Origin: DASSUW01 sp963844405
GTDB lineage: Bacteria > Actinomycetota > Thermoleophilia > Solirubrobacterales > Solirubrobacteraceae
DNA length: 64,000 bases
Direction of reading: 5' to 3'
Assembly: GCA_963844405.1 (NCBI GenBank)
Contig: CAWJNZ010000004.1
Location: 1-64,000, forward strand
Positions 25,976 to 33,524 of the stretch are shown piece by piece. Below the pieces are notes generated by a model. That model was given only the letters and a program-made list of their open reading frames with translations. It searched no databases and was not told the origin of the DNA. The translations under genes were made by a program, and so were the position numbers. Numbering within the stretch: the stretch's first letter is position 1; each line of letters begins with the position of its first letter.

Positions 25976-26647
25976 ATGTCTCTGCCCCCGCCCAGCTCCG
26001 CCCGCGGATTTGTCATCGAGCTCGAGGCCTCCCGCTCGTGGGGCCGGCGGCGCGGCGGGGGTGACCAGCTCCGGCTGAGCGCGATGGGGGCGACGCTCTC
26101 CTTCGAGCGCACGCTCCGGACCGACCTGCGCATGCCGCTCGGCACGCTCCAGCTCGGCCTCGTCGACCGCGGCGGCGCACGCACGAGCGGCATGGCCGGG
26201 CGGTTCCCGATCCTCAAGCGCCTGAGCGCGACCGCGGTGGTCCCGCGCGAGCACGGCGTCGAGGGCTGGCTGTGGACGAGCCTCGGCGGCTCCGCGCTCA
26301 CCGTGCTCGGCGATCCCGAGGACGCGCCGAACGCCGCGCTGCTCTTCACAAAGCCGCTGGGCGACGACGCCGTGGCGTGCTTCGAGCCCGAGACCGCGCA
26401 GGAGATCGCCGCGCGCTCCCCGCTCGGCGCCCCGGCCATCTACGGCCTGCTCTTCCGCGTCACCGACCCCGCGAAGGCCGAGACCGTCTTCCGCTCGTTC
26501 GGGCTGCTGCGGCCGCTCACCGACCGCGAGGTCCCGCCCACCCTGCGCCGCGCGCTGCCGACCGACCAGTCGGCCGATCCGGCGCTGCGCGGCGGCGGCG
26601 ACGAGGTCCGCGCCTCGACCTCGGTCGCACCGCCAGGCCTCGGATAG
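25976..26647 (+). CDS. Hypothetical protein
   Basis: A 223-residue protein with no family I recognise. It has no signal peptide and no membrane helix. The first half is basic and may be beta-rich (TLQLGLVDRGGARTSGMAGRFPILKRLSATAVVPREHGVEGWLWTS written here as one stretch only in part); the middle has an acidic patch (DPEDAPNAALLF) and the C-terminus is low-complexity. GGAGAGGG lies just before the ATG, one of the clearer ribosome binding sites in this neighbourhood. Confidence 0.6.
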   Translation: MSLPPPSSARGFVIELEASRSWGRRRGGGDQLRLSAMGATLSFERTLRTDLRMPLGTLQLGLVDRGGARTSGMAGRFPILKRLSATAVVPREHGVEGWLWTSLGGSALTVLGDPEDAPNAALLFTKPLGDDAVACFEPETAQEIAARSPLGAPAIYGLLFRVTDPAKAETVFRSFGLLRPLTDREVPPTLRRALPTDQSADPALRGGGDEVRASTSVAPPGLG

Positions 26648-26652
26648 CCCGC

Positions 26653-26658
26653 TACCGT
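26653..26658 (+). promoter_or_regulatory. -10 element TACCGT
   Basis: TACCGT lies 8 bases before the GTG of the small zinc-ribbon gene. Confidence 0.35.
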
Positions 26659-26666
26659 GGGCGGCC

Positions 26667-26843
26667 GTGAGCACCGAGCCCGCCGAGCCCCACGACCCAC
26701 AGCGCTGCACCGCCTGCCGTGGCACCGGCCAGGTGATCTCCGGCCTGGGCGGCACGCCGCAGGCCGTCACGTGCCCCTGGTGCGAGGGCAGCGGCCGCTT
26801 CACCCCGGGCCACGACGCGCAGGCCGCGCAAAAGCAGAACTAG
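26667..26843 (+). CDS. Small DnaJ-type zinc-ribbon protein
   Basis: A 58-residue protein starting at GTG. It holds two CxxCxGxG-like repeats, CTACRGTGQV and CPWCEGSGRF, the zinc-binding form found in DnaJ cysteine-rich domains. No J domain is present. It may bind zinc and a protein or RNA partner; function unknown. Its stop overlaps, tail to tail, the stop of the next gene on the reverse strand. Confidence 0.75.
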   Translation: MSTEPAEPHDPQRCTACRGTGQVISGLGGTPQAVTCPWCEGSGRFTPGHDAQAAQKQN

Positions 26844-27235
26844 CGCTCGCGGATCACCAGCGTCCCGATCCGGCGGCCGCTCTCGAGCAGCTGGATCGGG
26901 TGCTCGCCGGGCTCGCCGGCGAGCAGCGAGAAGCGCGCGGGCGCCTGGGGGTGGATGGCGTCGATGCGGTCGAGCACCATCACGGCGCCCCGCTCGGGCC
27001 CGGAGACGGTGAGCTCGACGACGTCGCCCTCGTGCACGGTCACCCGGTTCGGGCCCCCGGAGGCGGTCGACACCTCCTCCTCGACGGTGACGATCGTGGC
27101 GGTGCCGGCGGGGGCGGGCGTGGGGGTCGACTCGGCGCCCTCGCGGACCACCGGCTGGCGCGGGGCGACGCTCGCGGCCAGGGCCATCAGGCCCATGAGA
27201 ACGGCCACGAGGATCAAGAAGCGCCGGCCGAGCAT
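26840..27235 (-). CDS. Hypothetical membrane-anchored exported protein
   Basis: A 131-residue protein with an N-terminal hydrophobic helix (FLILVAVLMGLMALAASVA) that could be a signal anchor, a Pro/Thr linker (ESTPTPAPAGTA), and a small beta-rich domain (NRVTVHEGDVVELTVSGPERGAVMVL, ending GRRIGTLVIRER) resembling a cupredoxin- or Ig-like sandwich. No copper ligands stand out. It is transcribed away from pilA, with its start about 40 bases from the sigma-28-like site. Confidence 0.65.
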   Translation of the reverse strand: MLGRRFLILVAVLMGLMALAASVAPRQPVVREGAESTPTPAPAGTATIVTVEEEVSTASGGPNRVTVHEGDVVELTVSGPERGAVMVLDRIDAIHPQAPARFSLLAGEPGEHPIQLLESGRRIGTLVIRER

Positions 27236-27279
27236 GGACCGAGAGTAGATCGGTTGTCCACCTCGGAGCTAAGGAGGGG

Positions 27280-27307
27280 TTAAGGCTCGGGCACGAGCCG
27301 CCGATAA
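27280..27307 (+). promoter_or_regulatory. Sigma-28-like promoter before pilA riboswitch
   Basis: TTAAG (27280-27284), 15 bases, GCCGATAA (27300-27307). The -10 is an exact match to the FliA consensus. The spacer contains an internal GGCTCG/CGAGCC inverted repeat. The start point would fall just before the riboswitch. Confidence 0.75.
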
Positions 27308-27323
27308 CGGTGTTGCCAGAACC

Positions 27324-27408
27324 AAGGTGCTAAAGGCAAATCGCCCGCGAGGGTGAGGCGCAAAGCCACGGAGCTCCTCGGATGGGAGCAAGCCGGGTTG
27401 CCACCGCC
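27324..27408 (+). promoter_or_regulatory. GEMM-I cyclic-di-GMP riboswitch
   Basis: Shows the GEMM-I core in order: TAAAGGCAAA, a stem CGCCC/GGGTG closed by a GCGA tetraloop, the invariant GGCGCAAAGCC, a second stem (CTCC/GGAG), and CCGGGTTGCC closing P1 (GGTG 27326-27329 with CACC 27402-27405). CCACC (27401-27405) can instead pair with GGTGG (27412-27416), a possible switch between bound and free states. It sits ~75 bases before pilA. Cyclic-di-GMP is assumed from the family; a cGAMP-sensing variant is not excluded. Confidence 0.85.
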
Positions 27409-27483
27409 AGTGGTGGGACTGGGACCGAGGCCATGGCGAAGGAACACAAAGGCCCAACGATCCCTTCAGGAGGGACCACCCAC

Positions 27484-27918
27484 ATGCTGCACAAGCTCCG
27501 CAAGCGCGCCCAGGACGAGAAGGGTTTCACCCTGATCGAGCTCCTGGTCGTCATCCTGATCATCGGCATCCTCGCCGCGATCGCCCTTCCCGCCTTCCTC
27601 GGTCAGCGCGCCCGCGCCCAGGACACCGAGGCCAAGTCGGCCGTCCGTCAGGCTCAGACCGCCATGGAGACCTTCTACACGGACAACCAGACCTACGTCG
27701 CCACCGAGGCCGACCTCGAGGCGATCGAGCAGTCGCTGACGACCGACGCCGGCGCGACCCTCGCCGTCACCGGCACGAGCGCCACCGAGTACACGCTCAC
27801 GGTGACCTCGGACACGACCAACACGTTCGAGATCAGCAAGGCCACCAGCGGCACGGTCTCGCGTGACTGCACGCGGCCGAACACCAAGGGCGGCTGCCCG
27901 GCCAGCCTCAAGTGGTAG
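27484..27918 (+). CDS. pilA: Type IV major pilin PilA
   Basis: A 144-residue type IVa-like prepilin. A short basic leader ends in QDEKG, PilD would cut before FTLIELLVVILIIGILAAIALPAFLGQ (quoted here only to show the F+1 and E+5 region), and the rest is a small globular domain with Cys at DCTRPNTKGGC near the C-terminus forming the likely D-loop disulfide. ATG 27484 is preferred because AGGAGGG precedes it; an upstream in-frame ATG at 27433 would give an unusually long leader. Expression appears controlled by a sigma-28-like promoter and a GEMM-I riboswitch. It is followed by a strong hairpin. Confidence 0.95.
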   Translation: MLHKLRKRAQDEKGFTLIELLVVILIIGILAAIALPAFLGQRARAQDTEAKSAVRQAQTAMETFYTDNQTYVATEADLEAIEQSLTTDAGATLAVTGTSATEYTLTVTSDTTNTFEISKATSGTVSRDCTRPNTKGGCPASLKW

Positions 27919-27941
27919 GCGCGTAGTCCCCATGCGTTTCT

Positions 27942-27967
27942 GAAGCGGGCCCTCCGGGGCCCGCTTC
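27942..27967 (+). terminator. Terminator after pilA
   Basis: GAAGCGGGCCC, 4 bases, GGGCCCGCTTC: perfect 11-bp arms 23 bases after the pilA stop, followed by GTCGTT. Confidence 0.75.
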
Positions 27968-28006
27968 GTCGTTAAGTCCAAGTGTCCGTGCCAGGCCCCA
28001 TTTCGC

Positions 28007-28034
28007 TCAAGCGCACGCCCGCGCAGGCCGAAGA
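28007..28034 (+). promoter_or_regulatory. Sigma-28-like promoter before minor pilin operon
   Basis: TCAAG (28007-28011), 15 bases, GCCGAAGA (28027-28034). The -10 has one change at its TA core. The ATG at 28044 follows after 9 bases. Confidence 0.55.
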
Positions 28035-28043
28035 GAGAACGTG

Positions 28044-29456
28044 ATGCGGTCAACGTCTTGGGATCGCCGCGGCGAGCGCGGCTTCACGCTCATCGAGGTG
28101 GTCGCCGCCTCCTTCATCCTCCTGGTCGGCATCCTGTCGACCGCCGCGCTCCTCAACGCGTCCTCGCGTGCCAGCGCCAGCAACCGCCAGCGCGACGTCG
28201 CGACCAGCATCGCCCGCGAGCTCATCGAGAGCGCGCGCTCGATTCCGTACGAGCGCGTCTCGGAGCCCGGCGTGAACACCGCCCTCCAGGCCATCCCCGG
28301 CCTCGAGGACTCGCCCGGGAGCGGCTACGTGCTCGTCCGCAACGGCATCAGCTACACGGTCCTGATCAACGTCTGCATCATGGACGACCCCAAGGACGGC
28401 GGCGGCGTCCGGCTGGCCACGGCGACCTTCTGCGCGACCAGCGCGCCGGCCGGCACGGCGGACAAGAACCCGGAGGACTACAAGCGCGTCACGACCACTG
28501 TCACGTGGCGGCGCGATGGCGTCGAGCGCCGCGTCCAGCAGACCGGCCTCATCAACAACCCCGGCTCGGCCAGCGGCCCCGCGATCCGCTCGATCGCCCC
28601 GCAGGGCGGCACCACGATCACGAATCCGCTGACGACGGCGGTGGTCGTGGACGTCACGACGTCCTCCAGGCCGGCCGCCATCAACTGGCTCCTCGACGGC
28701 AGCGTCAAGCAGCCGCCGCCGGTCGAGCAGGGCACCACGGGCCTGAGCTGGGCCTTCACGTGGAACATCGGCTCGACGGAGACCGGCACGCTCGACGGGC
28801 CCTACATCCTGTCGGCGGAGGCGTTCAACCAGTACGGCGTGTCCGGCCCCGGCCGCCAGGAGACGGTGATCCTCAACCGCCGCCAGCCGTTCGAGCCGCG
28901 GCGCGTCACCGGCGGGCGCACGATCTTCGGGACCGTCGAGATCGAATGGGACGCGAACTCCGAGCGCGACATCATCGGCTACGAGGTCCGCCGCCGCGAC
29001 GCGACGGGAGACGTCGTGGTCTGCGCGCTCGCCGACCAGCTGCTCGTGACCACGTGCACCGACACGGCGCCGCCGGCGTCCGACCCGCTCGCGTACGTCG
29101 TCTACGCGTATGACCGCGACGCGTCCGGCAACCTGCGCGAGGGCGACGAGTCGGACCTCCTCACGGTGACGACCGGCGGCGCGCGCCCGAACGCCCCGAC
29201 CGGTCTGGCCGCGGTCCGCAACCCGGACCAGAGCGTGACGTTGACCTGGACGCGCCCGACGCCCGGCGATCCGGAGTTCTACCGGATCTACCGCGACGGC
29301 CAGGCGCTCGCGAACCGCTACGAACGGTGGTTCGACGACCGGCAGACCGTGACCTGGCAGGACACGCGGACCGACGGACTCCCGCACACCTACTCGGTGA
29401 CGGCCGTCGACGGCGACCACCTGGAGTCGCTCTTCGCGGGACCGGTGAGCGGATGA
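28044..29456 (+). CDS. PilV-like minor pilin with fibronectin III domains
   Basis: A 470-residue prepilin-like protein. The leader RRGERG is followed by the pilin helix FTLIEVVAASFILLVGILST with Glu+5. After a pilin-like region come an Ig-like segment (TTSSRPAAINWLLDG) and two fibronectin type III-like modules (TVEIEWDANSERDIIGYEVRRRD and SVTLTWTRPTPGDPEFYRIYRDG). It is far longer than a normal minor pilin, so it may display an adhesive domain at the pilus tip. GTG 28041 is an alternative start; ATG 28044 better fits the promoter distance. It overlaps the next gene by ATGA. Confidence 0.8.
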   Translation: MRSTSWDRRGERGFTLIEVVAASFILLVGILSTAALLNASSRASASNRQRDVATSIARELIESARSIPYERVSEPGVNTALQAIPGLEDSPGSGYVLVRNGISYTVLINVCIMDDPKDGGGVRLATATFCATSAPAGTADKNPEDYKRVTTTVTWRRDGVERRVQQTGLINNPGSASGPAIRSIAPQGGTTITNPLTTAVVVDVTTSSRPAAINWLLDGSVKQPPPVEQGTTGLSWAFTWNIGSTETGTLDGPYILSAEAFNQYGVSGPGRQETVILNRRQPFEPRRVTGGRTIFGTVEIEWDANSERDIIGYEVRRRDATGDVVVCALADQLLVTTCTDTAPPASDPLAYVVYAYDRDASGNLREGDESDLLTVTTGGARPNAPTGLAAVRNPDQSVTLTWTRPTPGDPEFYRIYRDGQALANRYERWFDDRQTVTWQDTRTDGLPHTYSVTAVDGDHLESLFAGPVSG

Positions 29457-30439
29457 CCCGCGTGCGGAACGAGTCCGGCTTCACGCTGGTCGAGGTCCTG
29501 ATGGCCTCCGTCCTCTCGCTGGTGATCCTCGGGGCGACGCTGACCGCCTTCAGCGGCCTGGTGCGGCAGCGCCAGAACCTGGACCGGCAGACGGAGGCCG
29601 AGGCGCAGGCGCGCCAGGGGTCGGACCGGCTCGCGCGCCAGCTGCGCAACCTCGCGAGCCCCGCCGACATCATCACGAACGTCCAGCTGAGCACGCAGCC
29701 GAAGTCGGTCGACCGCAACCTGCCGTTCGACCTGGTCTTCAAGGACATCGACGACGTCCGGTCGGCCGGCTCGCTCAACAGCGCCAACGTCCGTCGCGTC
29801 CGCTACTGCCTGCAGACGACCGGCACGGTCCCCGGCACCGGCTTCACGGCTGCCGCGAACCGCGGCATCCTCTGGCTGCAGACCCAGACGTGGACGTCCG
29901 CACTCCCGCCCGCCATGCCGGCGACGACCGACTGCCCGGGCACCGGCTGGACGACCCAGCGCATCGTGGCCGACAGCCTGACCAACGCGGCGCTGTCGCC
30001 CGCGCGGCCCGTCTTCCGCTACTCGGGCGACGCGGGGCTGGTGACCGACACCAGCGACGCGGCGCGCGAGACCATCTCGCGCGTCGAGGAGACGCTGATC
30101 GTCGACGCAGATCCGGCGCGCACGCCCGCGGCCACGCAGCTCACCAGCTCGGTGATCCTGCGCAACCAGAACCGCGCGCCGACCGCCCGCTTCACCTACA
30201 CCCTGCTCAACCCCCTGCTGAGCCCGACGACCTGCAGCGTGCAGCTCAACGGCTCCGCGTCCGAGGATCCGGAGAGCAAGCCGCTCGAGTACCAGTGGTA
30301 CGTCGACGGCCAGCCCCGGGCCGAGGAGGGCGTCGTCGTGCAGCTGACCCTGACGAAGGGCACGCACGACTTCCAGCTCACGGTCTATGACCGCGCACGG
30401 CTGCAGGGAACGTCCGCCACGGAGACCCACACATGCTGA
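29453..30439 (+). CDS. PilW-like minor pilin
   Basis: A 328-residue prepilin-like protein. The leader MTRVRNESG precedes FTLVEVLMASVLSLVILGAT with Glu+5. The central region (RQTEAEAQARQGSDRLARQLRNL) matches the alpha-helical spine of PilW/PilJ-type pilins. The C-terminal ~80 residues (CSVQLNGSASEDPESKPLEYQWYVDG, TKGTHDFQLTVYD) form a PKD-like beta-sandwich. It lies between PilV-like and PilX-like genes with overlaps on both sides, so all three should be made together. Confidence 0.8.
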   Translation: MTRVRNESGFTLVEVLMASVLSLVILGATLTAFSGLVRQRQNLDRQTEAEAQARQGSDRLARQLRNLASPADIITNVQLSTQPKSVDRNLPFDLVFKDIDDVRSAGSLNSANVRRVRYCLQTTGTVPGTGFTAAANRGILWLQTQTWTSALPPAMPATTDCPGTGWTTQRIVADSLTNAALSPARPVFRYSGDAGLVTDTSDAARETISRVEETLIVDADPARTPAATQLTSSVILRNQNRAPTARFTYTLLNPLLSPTTCSVQLNGSASEDPESKPLEYQWYVDGQPRAEEGVVVQLTLTKGTHDFQLTVYDRARLQGTSATETHTC

Positions 30440-31632
30440 TCCGCCGCCTTGCCGACGAGCGCGGGAGCACGCTCGTGACCGCCATGCTCGTGATGTTCGT
30501 GCTCGTCTCCTTCAGCATGAGCATCGCCGCGTTCGTGGACACCGACCAGGCGGACTCGCGGCGCGAGCGCGAGCGCGAGTCGTCGTTCCACGTCACCGAG
30601 GGCGTGCTGAACGCGCAGATCTACCAGCTCTCGACGCGCTGGCCGTCGGCCACGACGGCGACCGCCTACCCGCTCTCCTGCACGGCGGGGTCGACGGCCG
30701 CCGACTGCCCGAACGGCGCCGCCATGCAGAGCAACTTCACGACCGTCGACCACACGGCCGGGACGGAGTGGGTGACGCAGGTGCGCGACAACGGCGGCGA
30801 CTCGCCGAACTACTGGACCGACGACCTGCTGAACACCCAGCCGAGCTACGACCGCAACGACGACAACTTCCTCTGGGTGCGCGCGTCGGGCGTCGTGCGC
30901 GGTCGCCCGCGGACGCTCGTCGCGCTCGTCGAGGCGGAGAACGTCGGGCTGAACTTCCCGCGCGCCGCCCTCGTCTCGGGCCACTTCGAGACCGCCAACC
31001 AGGGCAACAAGGTCATCATCGACACGAACGGCACGGGGAACGAGTTCATCCCCGGCGACATCATCGTCCGCTGCGAGCTCACGAATCCGGCCTGCGCCAA
31101 CTACGACGCCGACAAGGGCCAGATCCAGCCGAACACCGTGCAGAGCAACCCCGAGCAGCCGCGCGCCGTCAGCGTCGAGGCGCTCGACCAGCTGCGCGAG
31201 CGGGCCCGGAGCGAGGGCAACTACTACGCGGGCTGCGCCCCGTCGCTGGCCGGCGACCAGCCGGGCGAGATGGTGTTCATGGAGAACGCGAACGCGTGCC
31301 AGTACAACGCCAACGCCGTCTACAACACGGCCGCCAAGCCGGGGTACGTCGTCATCGCCCGCGGCACGATCGCCAAGACCAACGGCACCGCGGACTTCCA
31401 CGGGATCATCTACCACGCGAACCTCGACAACGAGACGAGCACCGTGATCACGCTGACCGGCAACATCTCGATCTTCGGGTCGATCGTCATCGACGGCCCC
31501 GCGGGCCTGTCGGCCGGCTCCAGCAAGGTCAACCTGGTCTACGACCCCAACGTGTTCAACGGCTTCAAGGCCTTCGGCACGGCGGGCATCGTCCAGAACA
31601 CGTTCCGCGAGATCGTCCCCTCCGGGGCCTGA
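30433..31632 (+). CDS. PilX-like pilus assembly protein
   Basis: A 399-residue protein with an N-terminal basic leader (LIRRLADERG) and a hydrophobic helix (STLVTAMLVMFVLVSFSMSIAAF). Glu+5 is missing and the processing site is GS rather than GF, as in PilX/GspK-like pilins that cap the tip. The remainder is a large exported domain with repeated Asn/Thr-rich beta segments (VIDTNGTGNEFIPGDIIVRC, TLTGNISIFGSIVIDGPAG) resembling a beta-helix. It overlaps the previous gene by 7 bases. Confidence 0.7.
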   Translation: MLIRRLADERGSTLVTAMLVMFVLVSFSMSIAAFVDTDQADSRRERERESSFHVTEGVLNAQIYQLSTRWPSATTATAYPLSCTAGSTAADCPNGAAMQSNFTTVDHTAGTEWVTQVRDNGGDSPNYWTDDLLNTQPSYDRNDDNFLWVRASGVVRGRPRTLVALVEAENVGLNFPRAALVSGHFETANQGNKVIIDTNGTGNEFIPGDIIVRCELTNPACANYDADKGQIQPNTVQSNPEQPRAVSVEALDQLRERARSEGNYYAGCAPSLAGDQPGEMVFMENANACQYNANAVYNTAAKPGYVVIARGTIAKTNGTADFHGIIYHANLDNETSTVITLTGNISIFGSIVIDGPAGLSAGSSKVNLVYDPNVFNGFKAFGTAGIVQNTFREIVPSGA

Positions 31633-31635
31633 GCC

Positions 31636-31663
31636 TCAAGGCCCCCGGCGCCCGCGCCGATAT
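31636..31663 (+). promoter_or_regulatory. Sigma-28-like promoter before pilM
   Basis: TCAAG (31636-31640), 15 bases, GCCGATAT (31656-31663), then 7 bases to the pilM GTG. It lies in the 38-base gap after the PilX-like gene. Confidence 0.65.
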
Positions 31664-31670
31664 CTCAGGC

Positions 31671-32723
31671 GTGTTCAAGAAGCGCTCCTCCTCCCAGGCC
31701 GCGATCGTCGGCCTCGATCTCGATCCCGGCCACATCGCCGCCGCCGAGGTCACCGTCAACGGGTCGCTGTCGCTCAAGCGCGGCGCCGTCGCCCCCCTGC
31801 GTCCCGGCGTCCTGCGCGACGGCGAGGTCGCCGACGTCCCCGCTCTCGCGGAGGCGCTGAAGACCTTCTTCGCCGAGCACGGGCTCTCGAACCGTGTCCG
31901 GCTGGGGATCGCCAACCAGCGGATCGTCGTCCGCACGCTCGACCTGCCGCCGCTCGAGGACGAGAAGGCGCTCGGCGCCGCCGTCAAGGTGCAGGCGCCC
32001 GACCACATCCCGATGCCGATGGACGAGGCGATCCTCGACTGGCAGTCGCTCGGCACGGTCCAGACGCCGAGCGGCCAGCCGCGCACCCGCGTGGTCGTCG
32101 TCGCGGTCCGCCGCGAGATGGTCGACAAGCTGGTCGCCGCCTCGCGCGAGGCCGGCCTCAAGCTCGAGGGCATCGACCTGTCGGCGTTCGGCATGGTCCG
32201 CGCGCTCGCCGGCGGCCGCAAGGCGGAGGGCGCCGTGCTCTACGTCAGCGTCGGCGGCCTCACCAACGTCGCCGTCGCCAACGCCAGCGGGTGCCTGTTC
32301 ACGCGCGCCGCGGCCGGTGGCCTCGACGCGATGGTGCACACGCTCTCCGAGCGCCGCGCGCTCACGCTCGAGCATGCCCGCCAGTGGATGGGCCACGTCG
32401 GCCTGCACGCGCCGCTCGAGGGCATCGAGGGCGACCCCGACCTCGTGGCCGCCGCCCGTACCGTGCTCGAGGAGGGCGTCCACCAGCTCGCCGACACGGT
32501 CCGCAACTCGCTGAACTTCTACCGCATGCAGGAGAGCGCCGAGCAGGTCGAGACCGGCGTGCTCACCGGCCCCGCCGTCGCCATTCCCGGCTTCGTCGAG
32601 AGCCTCTCCGACCAGCTGCGCCTGCCGCTCGAGCCCGCCGTGGTCTCGTCGGAGGACGAGGAGGCCGACCTCGGCCGCCTCACCGTCGCGGCCGGCCTCG
32701 CGGTCGAGAACGTCGTCGTCTGA
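31671..32723 (+). CDS. pilM: Type IV pilus assembly protein PilM
   Basis: A 350-residue actin-like ATPase on the cytoplasmic side of the alignment complex, binding the PilN tail. Features are IVGLDLDPGHIAAAEV (phosphate 1), LGIANQRIVVRTLDLPPLEDEKALGAAV, VVVVAVRREMVDKLV, GGLTNVAVANASGCLFTR and LTGPAVAIPGFVESLSDQL. The GTG start lies 7 bases from a sigma-28-like -10, with no Shine-Dalgarno sequence, consistent with a leaderless message. The stop overlaps the pilD ATG by one base. Confidence 0.92.
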   Translation: MFKKRSSSQAAIVGLDLDPGHIAAAEVTVNGSLSLKRGAVAPLRPGVLRDGEVADVPALAEALKTFFAEHGLSNRVRLGIANQRIVVRTLDLPPLEDEKALGAAVKVQAPDHIPMPMDEAILDWQSLGTVQTPSGQPRTRVVVVAVRREMVDKLVAASREAGLKLEGIDLSAFGMVRALAGGRKAEGAVLYVSVGGLTNVAVANASGCLFTRAAAGGLDAMVHTLSERRALTLEHARQWMGHVGLHAPLEGIEGDPDLVAAARTVLEEGVHQLADTVRNSLNFYRMQESAEQVETGVLTGPAVAIPGFVESLSDQLRLPLEPAVVSSEDEEADLGRLTVAAGLAVENVVV

Positions 32724-33463
32724 TGCTGGCAGCGGTCGTCGGCGCGATCTTCGGCTCGTTCCTCAACGTGGTGGCCTACCGGCTGCCGCGGGGCGAGTCG
32801 CTGTCGCGCCCTCGATCGCGCTGCCCGCAGTGCGAGACGCCGATCAAGCCGTACGACAACGTCCCGGTGCTGTCGTGGCTCGCCCTGCGAGGGCGTTGCC
32901 GCTCGTGCCGGGCGCCTATCTCCGCGCGCTATCCCCTCGTAGAGGCCGTGACCGGTCTTCTCTGCGCGCTCGTCGTCCTCGACAAGGGATTGGATGAGGA
33001 CGCCGTGCTCGGCGTCGTGCTCGTGCTGCTGCTGGTGCCGATCACGCTGATCGACCTCGATCACCGGATCATCCCCAACAAGCTCACGCTGCTCGGCGCC
33101 GTGCTCGCACCGGCCATCCTCGCGCTCACGGCGCCGGAGGCCATCCCCGAGCACCTGATCGCCGCCGCCGGCGCCGGCGGGTTCTTCCTGCTCGTCGTGC
33201 TCGCCTATCCCCGCGGGATGGGCATGGGCGACGTCAAGCTCGCGTTCGTGCTCGGCCTCTTCCTCGGCCGCGACGTGGTCCCAGGGCTCTTCGTCGCGCT
33301 CGTCGTCGGCACCCTCGTCGGTGCCGCCATCATGGCCCGCAAGGGCGTTGCCGACGGCCGCAAGACGGCCGTCCCGTTCGGCCCCTTCCTCGCCCTGGGC
33401 GGGGTCGTCGCCCTCTTCGCGGGCGACGCGCTGGTCGACTGGTACCTCACCACCTTCATCTAG
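32723..33463 (+). CDS. pilD: Prepilin peptidase / N-methyltransferase PilD
   Basis: A 246-residue polytopic aspartic peptidase that removes prepilin leaders and methylates the new N-terminus. The methyltransferase part shows FGSFLNVVAYRLPRGESL and a zinc-binding four-cysteine loop (CPQCETP and CRSCRAP). The peptidase aspartates are in LIDLDHRIIPNKLTL and GMGMGDVKLA. Several membrane helices follow. Although promoters flank it on both sides, it overlaps pilM and so is probably part of a pilM-pilD unit. Confidence 0.96.
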   Translation: MLAAVVGAIFGSFLNVVAYRLPRGESLSRPRSRCPQCETPIKPYDNVPVLSWLALRGRCRSCRAPISARYPLVEAVTGLLCALVVLDKGLDEDAVLGVVLVLLLVPITLIDLDHRIIPNKLTLLGAVLAPAILALTAPEAIPEHLIAAAGAGGFFLLVVLAYPRGMGMGDVKLAFVLGLFLGRDVVPGLFVALVVGTLVGAAIMARKGVADGRKTAVPFGPFLALGGVVALFAGDALVDWYLTTFI

Positions 33464-33469
33464 GGCTTT

Positions 33470-33507
33470 CACCCCAGCCAGTCGCCTCAAGGCTGGCTAA
33501 CGGGGTG
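33470..33507 (+). other. Hairpin enclosing the -35 of the pilN promoter
   Basis: CCAGCC (33474-33479) pairs with GGCTGG (33491-33496), with CACC/GGTG able to pair outside. The loop and right arm contain TCAAG, the -35 of the next promoter. As RNA it could end pilD transcription. Confidence 0.4.
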
Positions 33508-33514
33508 CCGATAA
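33487..33514 (+). promoter_or_regulatory. Sigma-28-like promoter before pilN
   Basis: TCAAG (33487-33491), 15 bases, GCCGATAA (33507-33514), an exact FliA-type -10. The pilN ATG follows after 10 bases. Confidence 0.75.
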
Positions 33515-33524
33515 GCCAAGCGAG

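Noticed and set aside
27382..27483. N-terminal extension of pilA from upstream ATG codons
   Set aside because: This stretch contains the riboswitch and lacks pilin leader character; ATG 27484 has AGGAGGG and a proper short leader.
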